The position numbers and the translations under genes were made by a program. From positions 1 to 63,043 of the forward strand of contig JAUMVG010000010.1 of the NCBI GenBank assembly GCA_030530315.1: a stretch of 63,043 nucleotides of DNA. The letters are read 5' to 3'. Numbering within the stretch: position 1 is the first letter of the stretch; each line of letters opens with the position of its first letter. The notes beneath the pieces were generated by a model. The model was not told where the DNA came from. It saw only the letters and a program-made list of their open reading frames with translations, and did not search any database. Source of the DNA: Clostridia bacterium (lineage in GTDB: Bacteria; Bacillota; Clostridia; Christensenellales; Aristaeellaceae). This document shows positions 40,538-49,850 of the stretch, piece by piece.

Positions 40538-42089
40538 CTTCGGTGATGATTTCATCCACGCCCTTGGAGACGACGGCGTCCCCGGCCTGCCCCGCCACGG
40601 CGACGTTCTTCAGCGCCACCCGACGGACGTTTTCAAAGTACAGGCCCAATTTGCACCGCTCCGGCGCGTTTGTGAACATGGAGGGCACGCCGGGTTTGGC
40701 GTCTGCGGCGAAGCTCACGCGGACGTTCTCGAACGCCACCTCTTCGATGGGCATCTCCGGCAGACCGTCGCAGTAGCACGCGGCAGCCTGGGCGTCCACG
40801 CAGTCCATGTTCGAAAAGCGGAATCTGCCCAGACGAGGCGTCCGGTCGTCCACCGGCAGGGCGTTCCTGCCCTGGACGTACTCCGAGTCGCCGTCCGGGT
40901 CCACGCAGCGATACCACATGTTCATCACGATGGGGGTCACGACGCCCTCCATGCGGATGTTGTCGAAGGCGATGCCGTCGATGTCGCAGTCACGGCCCCG
41001 GCCACGGCGGGTCTTGATCCTAAGGCCCCGATCCGTCTGCTTGAACAGGCACTGGCTCACCGTCAGCTCCTTCACACCGCCGGAGATCTCGCTGCCCAGC
41101 GTCACCGCCCCGTGGCCAAAGGCCATCAGGCAGTTGCGGATGGTGTGGCGGCTGGCTGGCGCAGGGCACAGCTTGTGCAGCTCCAGCTTGCCGGACTTGA
41201 TGGCGATGCAATCGTCGCCCACCGAGAAGCGGCAGCCCACGATGTCAACGCCGTCGCAGCACTCAGGGTCCAGGGCGTCGGTGTTGGGGCTGTCCTTGGG
41301 AGCGGACACGGCCACGTCGTAGAAGGCCACGTTCTTGCTGAAATAGGGGTGCAGCTGCCAGGAGGCGGAGTTGGCGGCGTCCACGCCGTGCAGCGCCACG
41401 TCCTCGCAGCGGTTCAGGAATATGAGCCTCGGCCGCGCCACGGGGTCGGCCTTGAAGGTCTGCCACCAGGTGCCGTTCTGGGCGTTGCCATCCACCCGGC
41501 CAGGGCCGACGATGGCGATGTCCCGGGCGTACTCGGCGGTGATCAGCGCGGCGTACATGTCCCGGGCCAGGCCCTCGAAGGTGCCGAAGTGGACCCTCTC
41601 GCCGCCGTCGAGGTCGTCCGCCATGGCGGGCAGCACGGGATAGGCCGCCTTGTCCGTCAGGCCCAACAGCGTCGCGCCCTTCCTGAGCTCCAGCGTCATG
41701 TGGCTCTTCAGGAAGATCGGGCCGGTGAGGTAAGTCCCCTCGGGGATGACCAGCCGTCCGCCCTCCGGCAGCACGCAGATGGCCCGCTGGATCGCCGCGG
41801 TGTCGTCCGTGACGCCGTCTCCCACCGCGCCGAAGGCCCTGACGCTGACGGCGCAGGTCTCGGGTTTGGTGCGAATCGTCAGAGACGCCTCGTCCTCCCC
41901 CATTTTGACCTCAACGGTATATCCCCGGTCCGGCTCGAGGCCGAACAGCGAGAACACATTGGTCTCGCCCTCCAGCGCCTTCACGCCGTCGAGGTACACC
42001 TCATAATCCGCCGGGGCATAGTAAGGGCGGGTATTGTCCAGCTCGAAGCAGGCGGATGTGGAACCCAAATAGACGCATCTGAATTCCAT
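40515..42089 (-). CDS. GH28 polygalacturonase family protein
   Basis: The 524-residue protein has an N-terminal fibronectin-like domain (about 1-75) and a right-handed beta-helix starting with the pectate-type VSVRAFGAVGDGVTDDTAAI. Catalytic GH28 motifs are NTDALD (about 268), GDDCIAIKSG with two Asp (about 291), GHGAVTLGSE (about 325) and RIKTRRGRG (about 355). It hydrolyses galacturonan or rhamnogalacturonan backbones or releases terminal units. No signal peptide is present, so it works in the cytoplasm like other importer-linked GH28 enzymes. The last residues NYSVID and the stop are encoded in the terminal repeat of the MITE-like element, so the natural C-terminus may have been lost. Confidence 0.93.
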   Translation of the reverse strand: MEFRCVYLGSTSACFELDNTRPYYAPADYEVYLDGVKALEGETNVFSLFGLEPDRGYTVEVKMGEDEASLTIRTKPETCAVSVRAFGAVGDGVTDDTAAIQRAICVLPEGGRLVIPEGTYLTGPIFLKSHMTLELRKGATLLGLTDKAAYPVLPAMADDLDGGERVHFGTFEGLARDMYAALITAEYARDIAIVGPGRVDGNAQNGTWWQTFKADPVARPRLIFLNRCEDVALHGVDAANSASWQLHPYFSKNVAFYDVAVSAPKDSPNTDALDPECCDGVDIVGCRFSVGDDCIAIKSGKLELHKLCPAPASRHTIRNCLMAFGHGAVTLGSEISGGVKELTVSQCLFKQTDRGLRIKTRRGRGRDCDIDGIAFDNIRMEGVVTPIVMNMWYRCVDPDGDSEYVQGRNALPVDDRTPRLGRFRFSNMDCVDAQAAACYCDGLPEMPIEEVAFENVRVSFAADAKPGVPSMFTNAPERCKLGLYFENVRRVALKNVAVAGQAGDAVVSKGVDEIITEGNYSVID

Positions 42090-42093
42090 GGCT

Positions 42094-42723
42094 TCACTCT
42101 CCCTTGGCGGCGGCGCGCTTCGCGTCGGCGAGCATCCTGCGGGCCGTGCGTTTGATGGTGATGAACAGCATGTCCCACGCGGTGGTGAACACGCCGAACA
42201 GTATCGGCCCCACGCCCAGACCCGGCGCGCCCAGCGATGTCAGCGCAAAGTTCAGCACGTTGTAAGTTGTCACAACGCAGAGCAGCAGCACAAAGGCATA
42301 GGCCAGATTGAGCGGCAGGGTATAAAAGCCCTTCTGCGGGAACATCATCCAGCGATCGTTGCCGCCGGGAGTCTTGGCGTAAAACCGATAGAGGTTGTTG
42401 GTCAGCAGGTCCGTAATAAACCCCATCGCCAGGCCCAGCACCACCAGCTGGTCCAGCCAGTGGTTCAGGTAAGTTCCAAGTCCCCACAGGAAGAAGAAGC
42501 AGGTCGCGCCGTAAAACCAGAGCTTGATCAGCAGTGCCTTGGCGGTATTGCCGAGCCTGATCTTCGGGCCGGAACGGTACTTACGCAGCTCGGCCTCGCT
42601 GACCTTCGGGGAATTGGACGCGTCCGCCGTGACCAGATCGTCCACGGCCTCGAGGTTCAGTTTGTAGTAATCCGCCGCGACGCGCTTGTCCTCCGCCGGC
42701 GAATGCCTCTTATTCCTGGCCAT
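42094..42723 (-). CDS. Small polytopic membrane protein of the sugar ABC locus (1)
   Basis: The 209-residue protein has a cytoplasmic N-terminus of about 60 residues rich in charge and about four membrane segments (near 65-85, 90-110, 125-150, 160-185). A FYAKTPGGNDRWMMFPQKGF loop lies between segments two and three. No family is recognised. It is 4 nt before the GH28 start and 6 nt after the next membrane protein, so it is in the operon. A role in assembling or modulating the importer is possible but not shown. Confidence 0.7.
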   Translation of the reverse strand: MARNKRHSPAEDKRVAADYYKLNLEAVDDLVTADASNSPKVSEAELRKYRSGPKIRLGNTAKALLIKLWFYGATCFFFLWGLGTYLNHWLDQLVVLGLAMGFITDLLTNNLYRFYAKTPGGNDRWMMFPQKGFYTLPLNLAYAFVLLLCVVTTYNVLNFALTSLGAPGLGVGPILFGVFTTAWDMLFITIKRTARRMLADAKRAAAKGE

Positions 42724-42729
42724 CAGGGA

Positions 42730-43293
42730 TCAGGCGTCCTCTCCGCTGATGTCGATGACGCCCATGCTGCCGTTATCGGCCACGTCCACGTTGGTGTTGA
42801 TCTTCTTAAGCGCCTTGGAGTACACCGGCAGCAGCGCCACCAGCGCCGCGCCGATGATCAGAATGATCCGGTGCACGCTGAGCATGCGCATGGCCGCGTT
42901 GATATACTGCTTGTCCGCGCTCACGGTGATGGGATTGACCTCGCGGGTCAGCGCCTCCGTGATGCGGCCCTGGTAAAACACACCGCAGAAGATGATGATG
43001 GCCACCATGACAAACATCAGGCACAGCATGGGCTTGTTCACCTTTTTGCGGTGCGGAAAGGCGTTCAGGAAGCACACCAGCATCAGGATCGAAAACAGCA
43101 TGGTTGCGAAGCCTGCCAGGCCCATGCCCGGCAGATTGATGTAAGCCGTGGTGTCGGAAATCTTCGTCAGGTTCAGCGAATAGTACAGAAACGCAAAGGC
43201 GAAGGCGATCAGGGCGACGGTCTGGGGCTTGCGCTTGAGCGCTACGAGGCGCTTGCGCAGGAATTCATGAATACCCTTGGGCTGACTTGCCAT
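42730..43293 (-). CDS. Small polytopic membrane protein of the sugar ABC locus (2)
   Basis: The 187-residue protein has a basic N-terminus (MASQPKGIHEFLRKRLVALK) and four membrane segments at about 25-42, 58-78, 88-106 and 140-160; the loop before segment four contains TVSADKQYINAAMRMLSVHR. It starts three nt after the second UgpC gene. Its tail ends in an acidic DNGSMGVIDISGEDA. It resembles the proteins at 44383 and 44850 in size and layout. Family unknown. Confidence 0.7.
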   Translation of the reverse strand: MASQPKGIHEFLRKRLVALKRKPQTVALIAFAFAFLYYSLNLTKISDTTAYINLPGMGLAGFATMLFSILMLVCFLNAFPHRKKVNKPMLCLMFVMVAIIIFCGVFYQGRITEALTREVNPITVSADKQYINAAMRMLSVHRIILIIGAALVALLPVYSKALKKINTNVDVADNGSMGVIDISGEDA

Positions 43294-43296
43294 GAC

Positions 43297-44370
43297 TCAC
43301 CGATCTCCTTTCCGAATGGCGTTGGTGGTTTCCTTGTCGAAGAAGTGCTTGCGCTTGAAGCTCACGTTCACGGTGTCGCCCGGCCTGTAGTTTGACCAGC
43401 CGCGCAGCTTGGCGGTGATGCGGATCCCCTCGCCCAGGTGGCCGTGTACCAGCGTGTTCATGCCCAGGTTCTCGTTGCTGAATACCTTGACCGTCAGGTC
43501 GCCGCCTTCAGCGATGCCCTCCGGCCGCACGCCCAGGATGATGGCCTTGCGGTTGTAGGCCGCGAGAGTCGCCCTCTCCTCGTCCGACAGCGGCACGGTG
43601 AAGCCCTTGCCCTTGAGCATGCCGTCCTCGAAGGTGACGTCGAAGAAGTTCATGGGCGGAAGGCCGATAAAGCCTGCCACGAAGGTGTTGACGGGCGAAT
43701 CGTACAGCTCCAGCGGCGTGCCGATCTGCTGCACGTGGCCCATGGACATGCACACGATGCGGTCCGCCAGGGTCAGCGCCTCGGTCTGATCGTGGGTGAC
43801 GTACATCATCGTGGCGTTCAGCCGCTTGTGCAGCAAGAGGATCTCGCGCCGGGTCGCGCCGCGCAGCTTGGCGTCGAGGTTCGACAGCGGTTCGTCAAAC
43901 AGGAACACCTTGGGGTTGCGAACAATGCTTCGACCCATGGCCACGCGCTGCCGCTGGCCGCCGGAGAGCTGCGAGGGCTTCTTGTTCAGCTGGCTGGTCA
44001 GGCCCAGGATCTCCGCGGCCGCCAGGACCTTCTTATGGATGACGTTGGGGTCCTCCTTGCGCAGCACCAGCGAGAAGGCCATGTTTTCATAGATGGTCAT
44101 GTGGCCGTACAGCGCGTAATTCTGGAACACCATGGCCATATCGCGGTCCTTCGCGGGCACGCGGGTGATGTCCCGGCCGTCCAGCAGCAGCTGGCCGTTG
44201 GAGATGTCCTCCAGGCCCGCCACCATGCGCAGCGTAGTGGATTTGCCGCAGCCGGAAGGGCCCACCAGCACGATCAGCTCGCCGTCCTTGATATCGATAT
44301 TAAAATCGAATACCGCCTGGACGTTGTTGTCGTAGATTTTGTCGATATGATGTAAACTCAGCTCTGCCAT
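43297..44370 (-). CDS. ugpC: MsmK/UgpC-type sugar ABC ATP-binding protein (second copy)
   Basis: The 357-residue ATPase has Walker A GPSGCGKST, signature LSGGQRQRVAMGRSI, Walker B FLFDEPLSNLDAK and the C-terminal regulatory OB-fold domain with ILGVRPEGIAE. It is an importer ATPase for oligosaccharides. It lies inside the operon between pairs of small membrane proteins, unlike the first copy at its end. GGAGGGCGCAC precedes ATG 44370. Confidence 0.92.
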   Translation of the reverse strand: MAELSLHHIDKIYDNNVQAVFDFNIDIKDGELIVLVGPSGCGKSTTLRMVAGLEDISNGQLLLDGRDITRVPAKDRDMAMVFQNYALYGHMTIYENMAFSLVLRKEDPNVIHKKVLAAAEILGLTSQLNKKPSQLSGGQRQRVAMGRSIVRNPKVFLFDEPLSNLDAKLRGATRREILLLHKRLNATMMYVTHDQTEALTLADRIVCMSMGHVQQIGTPLELYDSPVNTFVAGFIGLPPMNFFDVTFEDGMLKGKGFTVPLSDEERATLAAYNRKAIILGVRPEGIAEGGDLTVKVFSNENLGMNTLVHGHLGEGIRITAKLRGWSNYRPGDTVNVSFKRKHFFDKETTNAIRKGDR

Positions 44371-44382
44371 TGTGCGCCCTCC

Positions 44383-44853
44383 TTACTCCAGCCCGGCAAC
44401 ATGCGCCTGAAGCGCGCGGCTCTTTTGCAGGTTGACCGCCGCCGCCGCGAACAGGCAGATCGCCGAGATCACGAGGTAGATGACCACCCGGACGAACTGT
44501 CCGTTGCTCATGGCCAGCATCTCCGCGCCGCTGACGGTGACTGTGGTGGCGTGGGCCTTCATGGGCAGTATGAATATCCGCGCGATCTGTATGATCCCAA
44601 GCGCGCAGAGCACGTAGGAATATCCGCTTTTATAGTTTTTGACCCCCTCGGAGGACAGGAACGTCGCCAGCATGAACACCAGGTTATACAGGATCGACGC
44701 GCCCATCAGGAGGTTGTAATAGAAATCCACGTTGGTCTTGTAGATGCTGACAAAGTAAAACACATTGAACACGATGGCGACCAGCGCCAGTCGGGAAGAG
44801 GTGGTGTTCTTTGTGTATCTCATGCGGTCCAGCTTGACGGACTGTTCATTCAT
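44383..44853 (-). CDS. Small polytopic membrane protein of the sugar ABC locus (3)
   Basis: The 156-residue protein has four membrane segments (about 23-42, 45-65, 78-100, 125-145) and the loop KAHATTVTVSGAEMLAMSNG. The TVSGAEM/MSNGQF wording recalls TVSADKQYIN in the protein at 42730, so the two may be related. ATG 44853 overlaps the stop of the next gene as ATGA. Family unknown. Confidence 0.7.
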   Translation of the reverse strand: MNEQSVKLDRMRYTKNTTSSRLALVAIVFNVFYFVSIYKTNVDFYYNLLMGASILYNLVFMLATFLSSEGVKNYKSGYSYVLCALGIIQIARIFILPMKAHATTVTVSGAEMLAMSNGQFVRVVIYLVISAICLFAAAAVNLQKSRALQAHVAGLE

Positions 44854-45443
44854 GATGCCGACACCGCCTTTCCAGCCTCGATCAGTCTTCTCTCGTTCTT
44901 CATCAGGCTCGCCTTCCACACCGCGCCAATCACCAGCAGCGCCACCACGATCAGCGCGAAGGCGAATATGGCGGTGTTGACGTCGAACCAGAAGGTGGAG
45001 TTCGTATAGGTGCCCGCGCGGGACAGGCGGCGCTCCAGCTGCTCAAAGTCCACGGTGGACAGGTACTGGGCCTTGAAAGCCGCGATCTGGCCGTGCGCCC
45101 ACAGCGCAACGCCAATGTTGGCCACAGCACTGATGCAGATGGCGGCGTAATTGCCAATGTAGTACTTGCGGCGCGAATGGGTGTTCGTGATGAACAGCAG
45201 CACGGACGACAAAACCAGCCCGATGCTCGCGCCCAGCAGGGACTGGTTGAAGCCCTGCATATCGTAGTAGATCATGGCGCCGGCCACCTTGACCGAAGTC
45301 GGATCGTCGGGCACCGGGACCATGGTATACAGCATGTCGTACAGGTCCGTCATGATGCCCAGCGCGTACAGGAATACCAGCGCGCTGGCCGCGATGGACA
45401 GATAGCACGCGATGCGCTGCATTTTCATCTGTTTCTTATACAT
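44850..45443 (-). CDS. Small polytopic membrane protein of the sugar ABC locus (4)
   Basis: The 197-residue protein has four membrane segments (about 10-30, 68-88, 97-117, 155-177). The extracytoplasmic loop after segment one carries TMVPVPDDPTSVKVAGAMIY. Its start follows GGGGGAAGG. It stands directly downstream of the solute-binding protein gene, beyond heptamer locus F. Family unknown. Confidence 0.7.
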   Translation of the reverse strand: MYKKQMKMQRIACYLSIAASALVFLYALGIMTDLYDMLYTMVPVPDDPTSVKVAGAMIYYDMQGFNQSLLGASIGLVLSSVLLFITNTHSRRKYYIGNYAAICISAVANIGVALWAHGQIAAFKAQYLSTVDFEQLERRLSRAGTYTNSTFWFDVNTAIFAFALIVVALLVIGAVWKASLMKNERRLIEAGKAVSAS

Positions 45444-45529
45444 GTCGACCTTCCCCCGATCAATCGGCCGGCCCCTCCCCCGCGGTTGTGCGAGGGAGGG
45501 CGGCCATTTGGTAACTTTGTGGGTTCACA

Positions 45530-45640
45530 GTGCGGAGGGTGGAGGGTGGAGCTGAAACGCCGCTTTTCGTCAGCCTTCAATCAGAGGAAATCCGCAGGAT
45601 TTCCACCTGAACTCCACTCTTGACCCTCAACTCTAAACTC
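45530..45640. repeat. Heptamer repeat locus F (inverted pair)
   Basis: Three units at 45530-45550 (GTGCGGA, GGGTGGA, GGGTGGA) face four inverted units at 45613-45640 (TCCACTC, TTGACCC, TCAACTC, TAAACTC). The short insert contains the hairpin GGAAATCC-GCA-GGATTTCC. The right array ends 3 nt before the binding-protein stop codon. Confidence 0.8.
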
Positions 45641-45643
45641 TGT

Positions 45644-47695
45644 TTACAGGCTCTCGTAGTAGCTCAGCAGGCGGGTCCAGGCGTCGCCCTTGAGCAGCAG
45701 GTAGTCGAAGCCGAACCAGGCGGTGTCCACGGTCTGGGCAGCCTCCTCGGGGCTGGTCATGCCGTCCAGGGTCATGCCCTTGACGATGATGTCGACGAAC
45801 ACGTTCTCGCCGTCCTTGCCCAGGTTGTACTTGCCCTTGGCGGTCAGCTCGGTGTAGGTGTTCAGCTCGTCGTTCTCGACCTTGGTGTTGGGCAGCACGG
45901 TGGGCACGGAGGTGTACCAGGGGTTCTCGGTGATGGCCAGCTCGGGGTGCTTGATGGTGCCCAGGGCGATGGCGTTGGAGATATAGCCCGCGCCTTCCTT
46001 GCCGACCTCGTGGGTGCACTGATACTCAAAGGCCTGGCTCTTGACGAAGGACAGGGTGGAGCCCAGGTACATGCGGGCGTAGTTGGTGTAGTTGCCGTTG
46101 GCCTTCTCCCACAGCTCGGCGTAGGTGGCGTCGGCGATGACGGGCATCTCTTTGCCGTTGAACACGAAGGTCTCGTAGGAGCCGTCGTCCTTGGTCTTGA
46201 TGAAGGCGTCGGGGCCGTAGCTCATCAGGATCTGGCCCTTCTCGGAGTAGGCGTAGTCGATCAGGGACAGCGCGGCATCCAGCTTGGCGGGGTCGGACTC
46301 GACGCCGGCCTTGGAGATGGCCCAGCCGTCGGTCTTGACGGAGCGCCAGGACTCGGTGAAGCGCATGTACACGCCGTTCTCGTCGGTGCCGTCGAACCAG
46401 CGGGCCACGGGGGGCATGACCGCCATGTACTTCTCGCCTTCCTGCAGCTTGGTGGCGTTCATGATGGTCTGGGTCTGGTTGTAGTCATAGCTCATGAAGC
46501 CCAGGTCGTTCTCCAGGTAGGTGCCGCTGTTCTCCTCGGAGGAGTCCAGGAACGCCTTGGAGATCAGGCCCTCCTGAGCCATGGCGTTCATGCGGGCCAT
46601 GGCCTCGTAGGCCGCGGTCTCCTGGCGGGCGTCGTGCAGCTCGTTGTCAGCGCCGACATACAGGTAGTCCTGGCGGGACTCCATGCCGCGCACGCCGAAC
46701 AGGTGGCCGGCCAGGCGGATCATATCCACGCGGCGCTGGTTGTTGGCCTCCTCGCGGGTGAACAGGCCCTGCACGGAATCGGTGCCGTTGAGGGTCTGGG
46801 GATTGGCGACCACGCAGCGCAGCAGGGCGACCATTTCATCGGCGTCCCAGGCGGCGTTCTGGCCCACGAACAGCTTGGAGCGCTCGGTGCCGTAGTAGCC
46901 GTCGTAGGCCGCATCGATATAGGCGCGCAGCATGTTGACGGCCTCGACGCCGTTCATGGCGCCCTTCTCGTTCATGGCGGCCACGATGTTGCCAGCGGCG
47001 TCGTAGTTCTTGGTGACGATCTCAGTGGCGGTGCCATCGGCGGTCACGGTCTCGATCTCCACGGTGCCGGAAGTGGGCATGTAGGGCTCATAGACCGCGG
47101 CGGCCAGGTCGTTGCAGGCGTCGGCGGCAAACTCGCCCTCGCCGTCCAGCAGCTTCTGTACCCAATCCACGCGCATCAGGGGCATGCGCTCGATGTCGTT
47201 GACACCGTCGAAGTAGGGGCTGAAGTAGATCGCGCCGGTGGAGGTGTTGCCGGTGATGGACAGGCGCACGATGGGGTTGGCGTCCAGGTAGGCCTGGAAG
47301 TTGGGCAGCTTGTCCATGTGCTCGGCCAGGTTGACCAGGCTGCCGGCCTCGCCGTACTCAGACAGCGTGGCGGCGGTGCCGCTGATCATGTCGATCTCGT
47401 TCAGGCGGTCCTTCCAGAACTCGAACTCCTTGGAGGAGTTGTTGCCCTGGTACTTGTCCTCGAACTTGACGCCCAGGATGTTCTCCAGCTCCACCCAGGT
47501 GGGCTTCAGGTCGCCGGTGTTGTAGGTGTTGCCGTCGGCCAGGGTCACGCCGCTGCCCGCCGTCTCGGCGTCAAAGGCGATGCCCGTCTTGGTGCTGTTG
47601 TAGCCGGTGGCCATGCGCAGCACGGTTCCTTCGGCCATCGCGGCGCAGGACAGCAGCATCGCGCAGGCCAGCAGGATCGAAAGCAGTTTCTTCAT
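45644..47695 (-). CDS. Extracellular solute-binding protein for oligosaccharides (LplA/YtcQ-like)
   Basis: The 683-residue protein starts with a signal peptide (about 1-21; LLSCAAMAE could be a lipobox, with Cys17, but the Ala after Cys is less typical). The mature part is an unusually large cluster B/family 1 binding protein with DLKPTWVELENILGVKFEDK, NFQAYLDANPIVR and SWRSVKTDGWAISK. With LplB- and LplC-type permeases upstream it fits the long binding proteins of rhamnogalacturonan importers. AAGGAGG precedes ATG 47695. Heptamer arrays flank it on both sides. Confidence 0.9.
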   Translation of the reverse strand: MKKLLSILLACAMLLSCAAMAEGTVLRMATGYNSTKTGIAFDAETAGSGVTLADGNTYNTGDLKPTWVELENILGVKFEDKYQGNNSSKEFEFWKDRLNEIDMISGTAATLSEYGEAGSLVNLAEHMDKLPNFQAYLDANPIVRLSITGNTSTGAIYFSPYFDGVNDIERMPLMRVDWVQKLLDGEGEFAADACNDLAAAVYEPYMPTSGTVEIETVTADGTATEIVTKNYDAAGNIVAAMNEKGAMNGVEAVNMLRAYIDAAYDGYYGTERSKLFVGQNAAWDADEMVALLRCVVANPQTLNGTDSVQGLFTREEANNQRRVDMIRLAGHLFGVRGMESRQDYLYVGADNELHDARQETAAYEAMARMNAMAQEGLISKAFLDSSEENSGTYLENDLGFMSYDYNQTQTIMNATKLQEGEKYMAVMPPVARWFDGTDENGVYMRFTESWRSVKTDGWAISKAGVESDPAKLDAALSLIDYAYSEKGQILMSYGPDAFIKTKDDGSYETFVFNGKEMPVIADATYAELWEKANGNYTNYARMYLGSTLSFVKSQAFEYQCTHEVGKEGAGYISNAIALGTIKHPELAITENPWYTSVPTVLPNTKVENDELNTYTELTAKGKYNLGKDGENVFVDIIVKGMTLDGMTSPEEAAQTVDTAWFGFDYLLLKGDAWTRLLSYYESL

Positions 47696-47721
47696 GAATG
47701 GTTCCTCCTTGATTAATATGA

Positions 47722-47888
47722 GTTTGGAATGTGGAGTGCGGAGTGTGGAGTTATAGATTGCCCGGGAACGATACAACGTCAGTACGTCCGGCAAATCCGA
47801 TGTATTCACGGGAACAAACCCTCGTTTTCCCGCAATCATCGGTTCACGGCTTACTTTAACTCCACACCCAACTCTCCAAACTCCACTC
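47722..47888. repeat. Heptamer repeat locus G (inverted pair)
   Basis: Four units at 47722-47749 (GTTTGGA, ATGTGGA, GTGCGGA, GTGTGGA) face five inverted units at 47854-47888 (CTTTAAC, TCCACAC, CCAACTC, TCCAAAC, TCCACTC). The right array ends exactly at the reversed stop codon of the LplC-type permease at 47889. The insert of about 105 nt has no open frame. Confidence 0.85.
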
Positions 47889-48779
47889 TTATTCCTTCAC
47901 GCCGCCGGCGTTGGTGCCCTTGGCGAAGTACTTCTGGATGAAGGGATAGATGATGAGGATCGGCACGATGGAGCACACGATCAGCGCGTAGATGACAGAA
48001 TCGGAAGCGTAGGTCTCGTTCCAGCCCGCCATGGTCTCGGAATTGGTATAATCCTCGAGCGTCAGTCGAATGAAGACCTGCAGCGGATGCTCGTGGGAGT
48101 TGGAGATCATCTGCCGCGCCCAGAAGTAGCCGTTCCAGCGGGAAATGGCGAAGAACAGCGCCACGGTGGCGATGGTCGATTTGGACATCGGGATGAACAC
48201 CTTGGACAATACGCCGAACTCCGTCGCGCCGTCCACGATGGCAGCCTCCTCGATCTCGGAGGGCACATTCTCAAAGGCGTTTCTCAACAGGATGATATTC
48301 ATGGCCGCCATGCCCATGGCGATGACCACCAGCCACTTGTCGTCCATGATGCCCATCGAGTTGAACACCTTCTTGGTGGCCAGGTAGTTCAGGTACTGGG
48401 GCACGATGCCGGCGGAGAACCACATGGTGAACACCAGGTAGAAGTTGAACACCTTGCGGAACAGAAGCCGCTTCTTGGACAGCGCATACGCGCCGAGGAT
48501 CGACACGCCCAGCGCCCACACCGTGCCGAAGACGGTCAGGAACAGGGTATTGGAATAGGAGTTCCAGAACATATTGTCGTTGAACATCCGGCGGAAGGCG
48601 TCGAACTGGATGTCCTTGGGGAACAGCACCACCTCGCCGTAGTCCACCGCGTGCCGCCCGCTGATGGAGGCCGACACCGCGTACAGGAACGGGTACAGGC
48701 AGCCCAGGGCGAACACCGTCAAAAGCGTATAGCTGACGATCTTGAAGATCAGCTCGGAGACCTCAAGCTTTCTTTTCAC
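47889..48779 (-). CDS. Sugar ABC permease, LplC/YtcP type
   Basis: The 296-residue permease has six membrane segments and the inner-membrane EAA loop EEAAIVDGATEFGVLSKVFI (about 185-204). It belongs to the MalG-type branch with large binding proteins. I prefer the GTG start 48779, since GGGGGG lies 6 nt upstream; TTG 48785 would abut it. It forms a heterodimer with the LplB-type permease encoded just upstream. Confidence 0.92.
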   Translation of the reverse strand: MKRKLEVSELIFKIVSYTLLTVFALGCLYPFLYAVSASISGRHAVDYGEVVLFPKDIQFDAFRRMFNDNMFWNSYSNTLFLTVFGTVWALGVSILGAYALSKKRLLFRKVFNFYLVFTMWFSAGIVPQYLNYLATKKVFNSMGIMDDKWLVVIAMGMAAMNIILLRNAFENVPSEIEEAAIVDGATEFGVLSKVFIPMSKSTIATVALFFAISRWNGYFWARQMISNSHEHPLQVFIRLTLEDYTNSETMAGWNETYASDSVIYALIVCSIVPILIIYPFIQKYFAKGTNAGGVKE

Positions 48780-48791
48780 ATTCAACCCCCC

Positions 48792-49850
48792 TTAGTACAG
48801 CGACACGTTGGAGGCCTTGCGGGCAACCGTGTTCGCACCGATGACCAGCAGCATGCCCACCACGTTGTTCATCATCTCAGCGGCGGAGGCGATGCCCTTC
48901 TGGGCGCCTGCCAGGCCGTAGCGCTGGGCGAAGGTGGAGACCACGTCGGCGGTCACGTAGGTGTTGTTGTTGTACAGCAGAAGCACCTTTTCATAGCCGA
49001 TGTTGAGCAGCGAACCGATGCGCATGATCAGCATGATGACGATGGTGGAAAGTATGCTGGGCAGCACCACGTAGCGCATCTGGGCCATCTTGCCCGCGCC
49101 GTCGATCTGCGCCGCCTCGTAGCTGGTCGGGGAGATGGCGATGATGGCCGCGAAGAACACGATGCTGTCATAGCCCGCCGTCTCCCAGATGCCGCTGATC
49201 TGGTAGATGCCGCGGAAGAAGTTGGGGTTGTTCAGCAGGCCGCTCTGCGCCATTTCATTGGAGATCAGGCCGATGCTGGCCAGGAACCGGGATACGATGC
49301 CCGCGCCGCTGGTCAGGGAGCCCTGCTTCACCAGCATCATCACCAGCGAGGTCATGACGACGGTGGACATGAACTTCGGCAGGTAGGTCAGCACCTGGTA
49401 GACGCTGCGGGCGATGTTGGAGCGCACCTCGTTGAAGAACAGCGCCAGAATGATCGGCATCGGGAACCCAAAGCACAGCCCGTAGAAGCTCAGCAGGAAC
49501 GTGTTTCTCAGGGCCCGCCAGAATTCCAACGACATGCCGCCGGTTCCGCCGCCCACCAGCAGGCTCTTGAAGTAGGAGAAGCCGGCGAAATACTGCTCGG
49601 ACACCGACTTGACCTGGTCCCCCACCTTGAACGCGCCCAGCAGCTCGTACATGGGCAGGTAGCGCCAGAACAGGAAGACCAGAATCGTGGGCAGCAGCAT
49701 CACGTACAGCCGCCAATCCTTGAGGATCGTGCGCCCAACGTGCAGCCAGTAGTGCTTTTCAACGTCGTCCCGCACGATCTGTTCAGGGTCCTCGCGATAA
49801 GTGCCGCTTGCCTGATCATAAATCAGATAATCCGCTCCCTTATCTCTCAT
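48792..49850 (-). CDS. Sugar ABC permease, LplB/YteP type
   Basis: The 352-residue permease has an N-terminal cytoplasmic extension of about 45 residues, six membrane segments and the EAA loop YEAAQIDGAGKMAQMRYVVL (about 250-269). AGGAGG lies 6 nt before ATG 49850, and the start overlaps the previous stop as TGATG. Typical of rhamnogalacturonan and alginate-type oligosaccharide importers. Confidence 0.92.
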   Translation of the reverse strand: MRDKGADYLIYDQASGTYREDPEQIVRDDVEKHYWLHVGRTILKDWRLYVMLLPTILVFLFWRYLPMYELLGAFKVGDQVKSVSEQYFAGFSYFKSLLVGGGTGGMSLEFWRALRNTFLLSFYGLCFGFPMPIILALFFNEVRSNIARSVYQVLTYLPKFMSTVVMTSLVMMLVKQGSLTSGAGIVSRFLASIGLISNEMAQSGLLNNPNFFRGIYQISGIWETAGYDSIVFFAAIIAISPTSYEAAQIDGAGKMAQMRYVVLPSILSTIVIMLIMRIGSLLNIGYEKVLLLYNNNTYVTADVVSTFAQRYGLAGAQKGIASAAEMMNNVVGMLLVIGANTVARKASNVSLY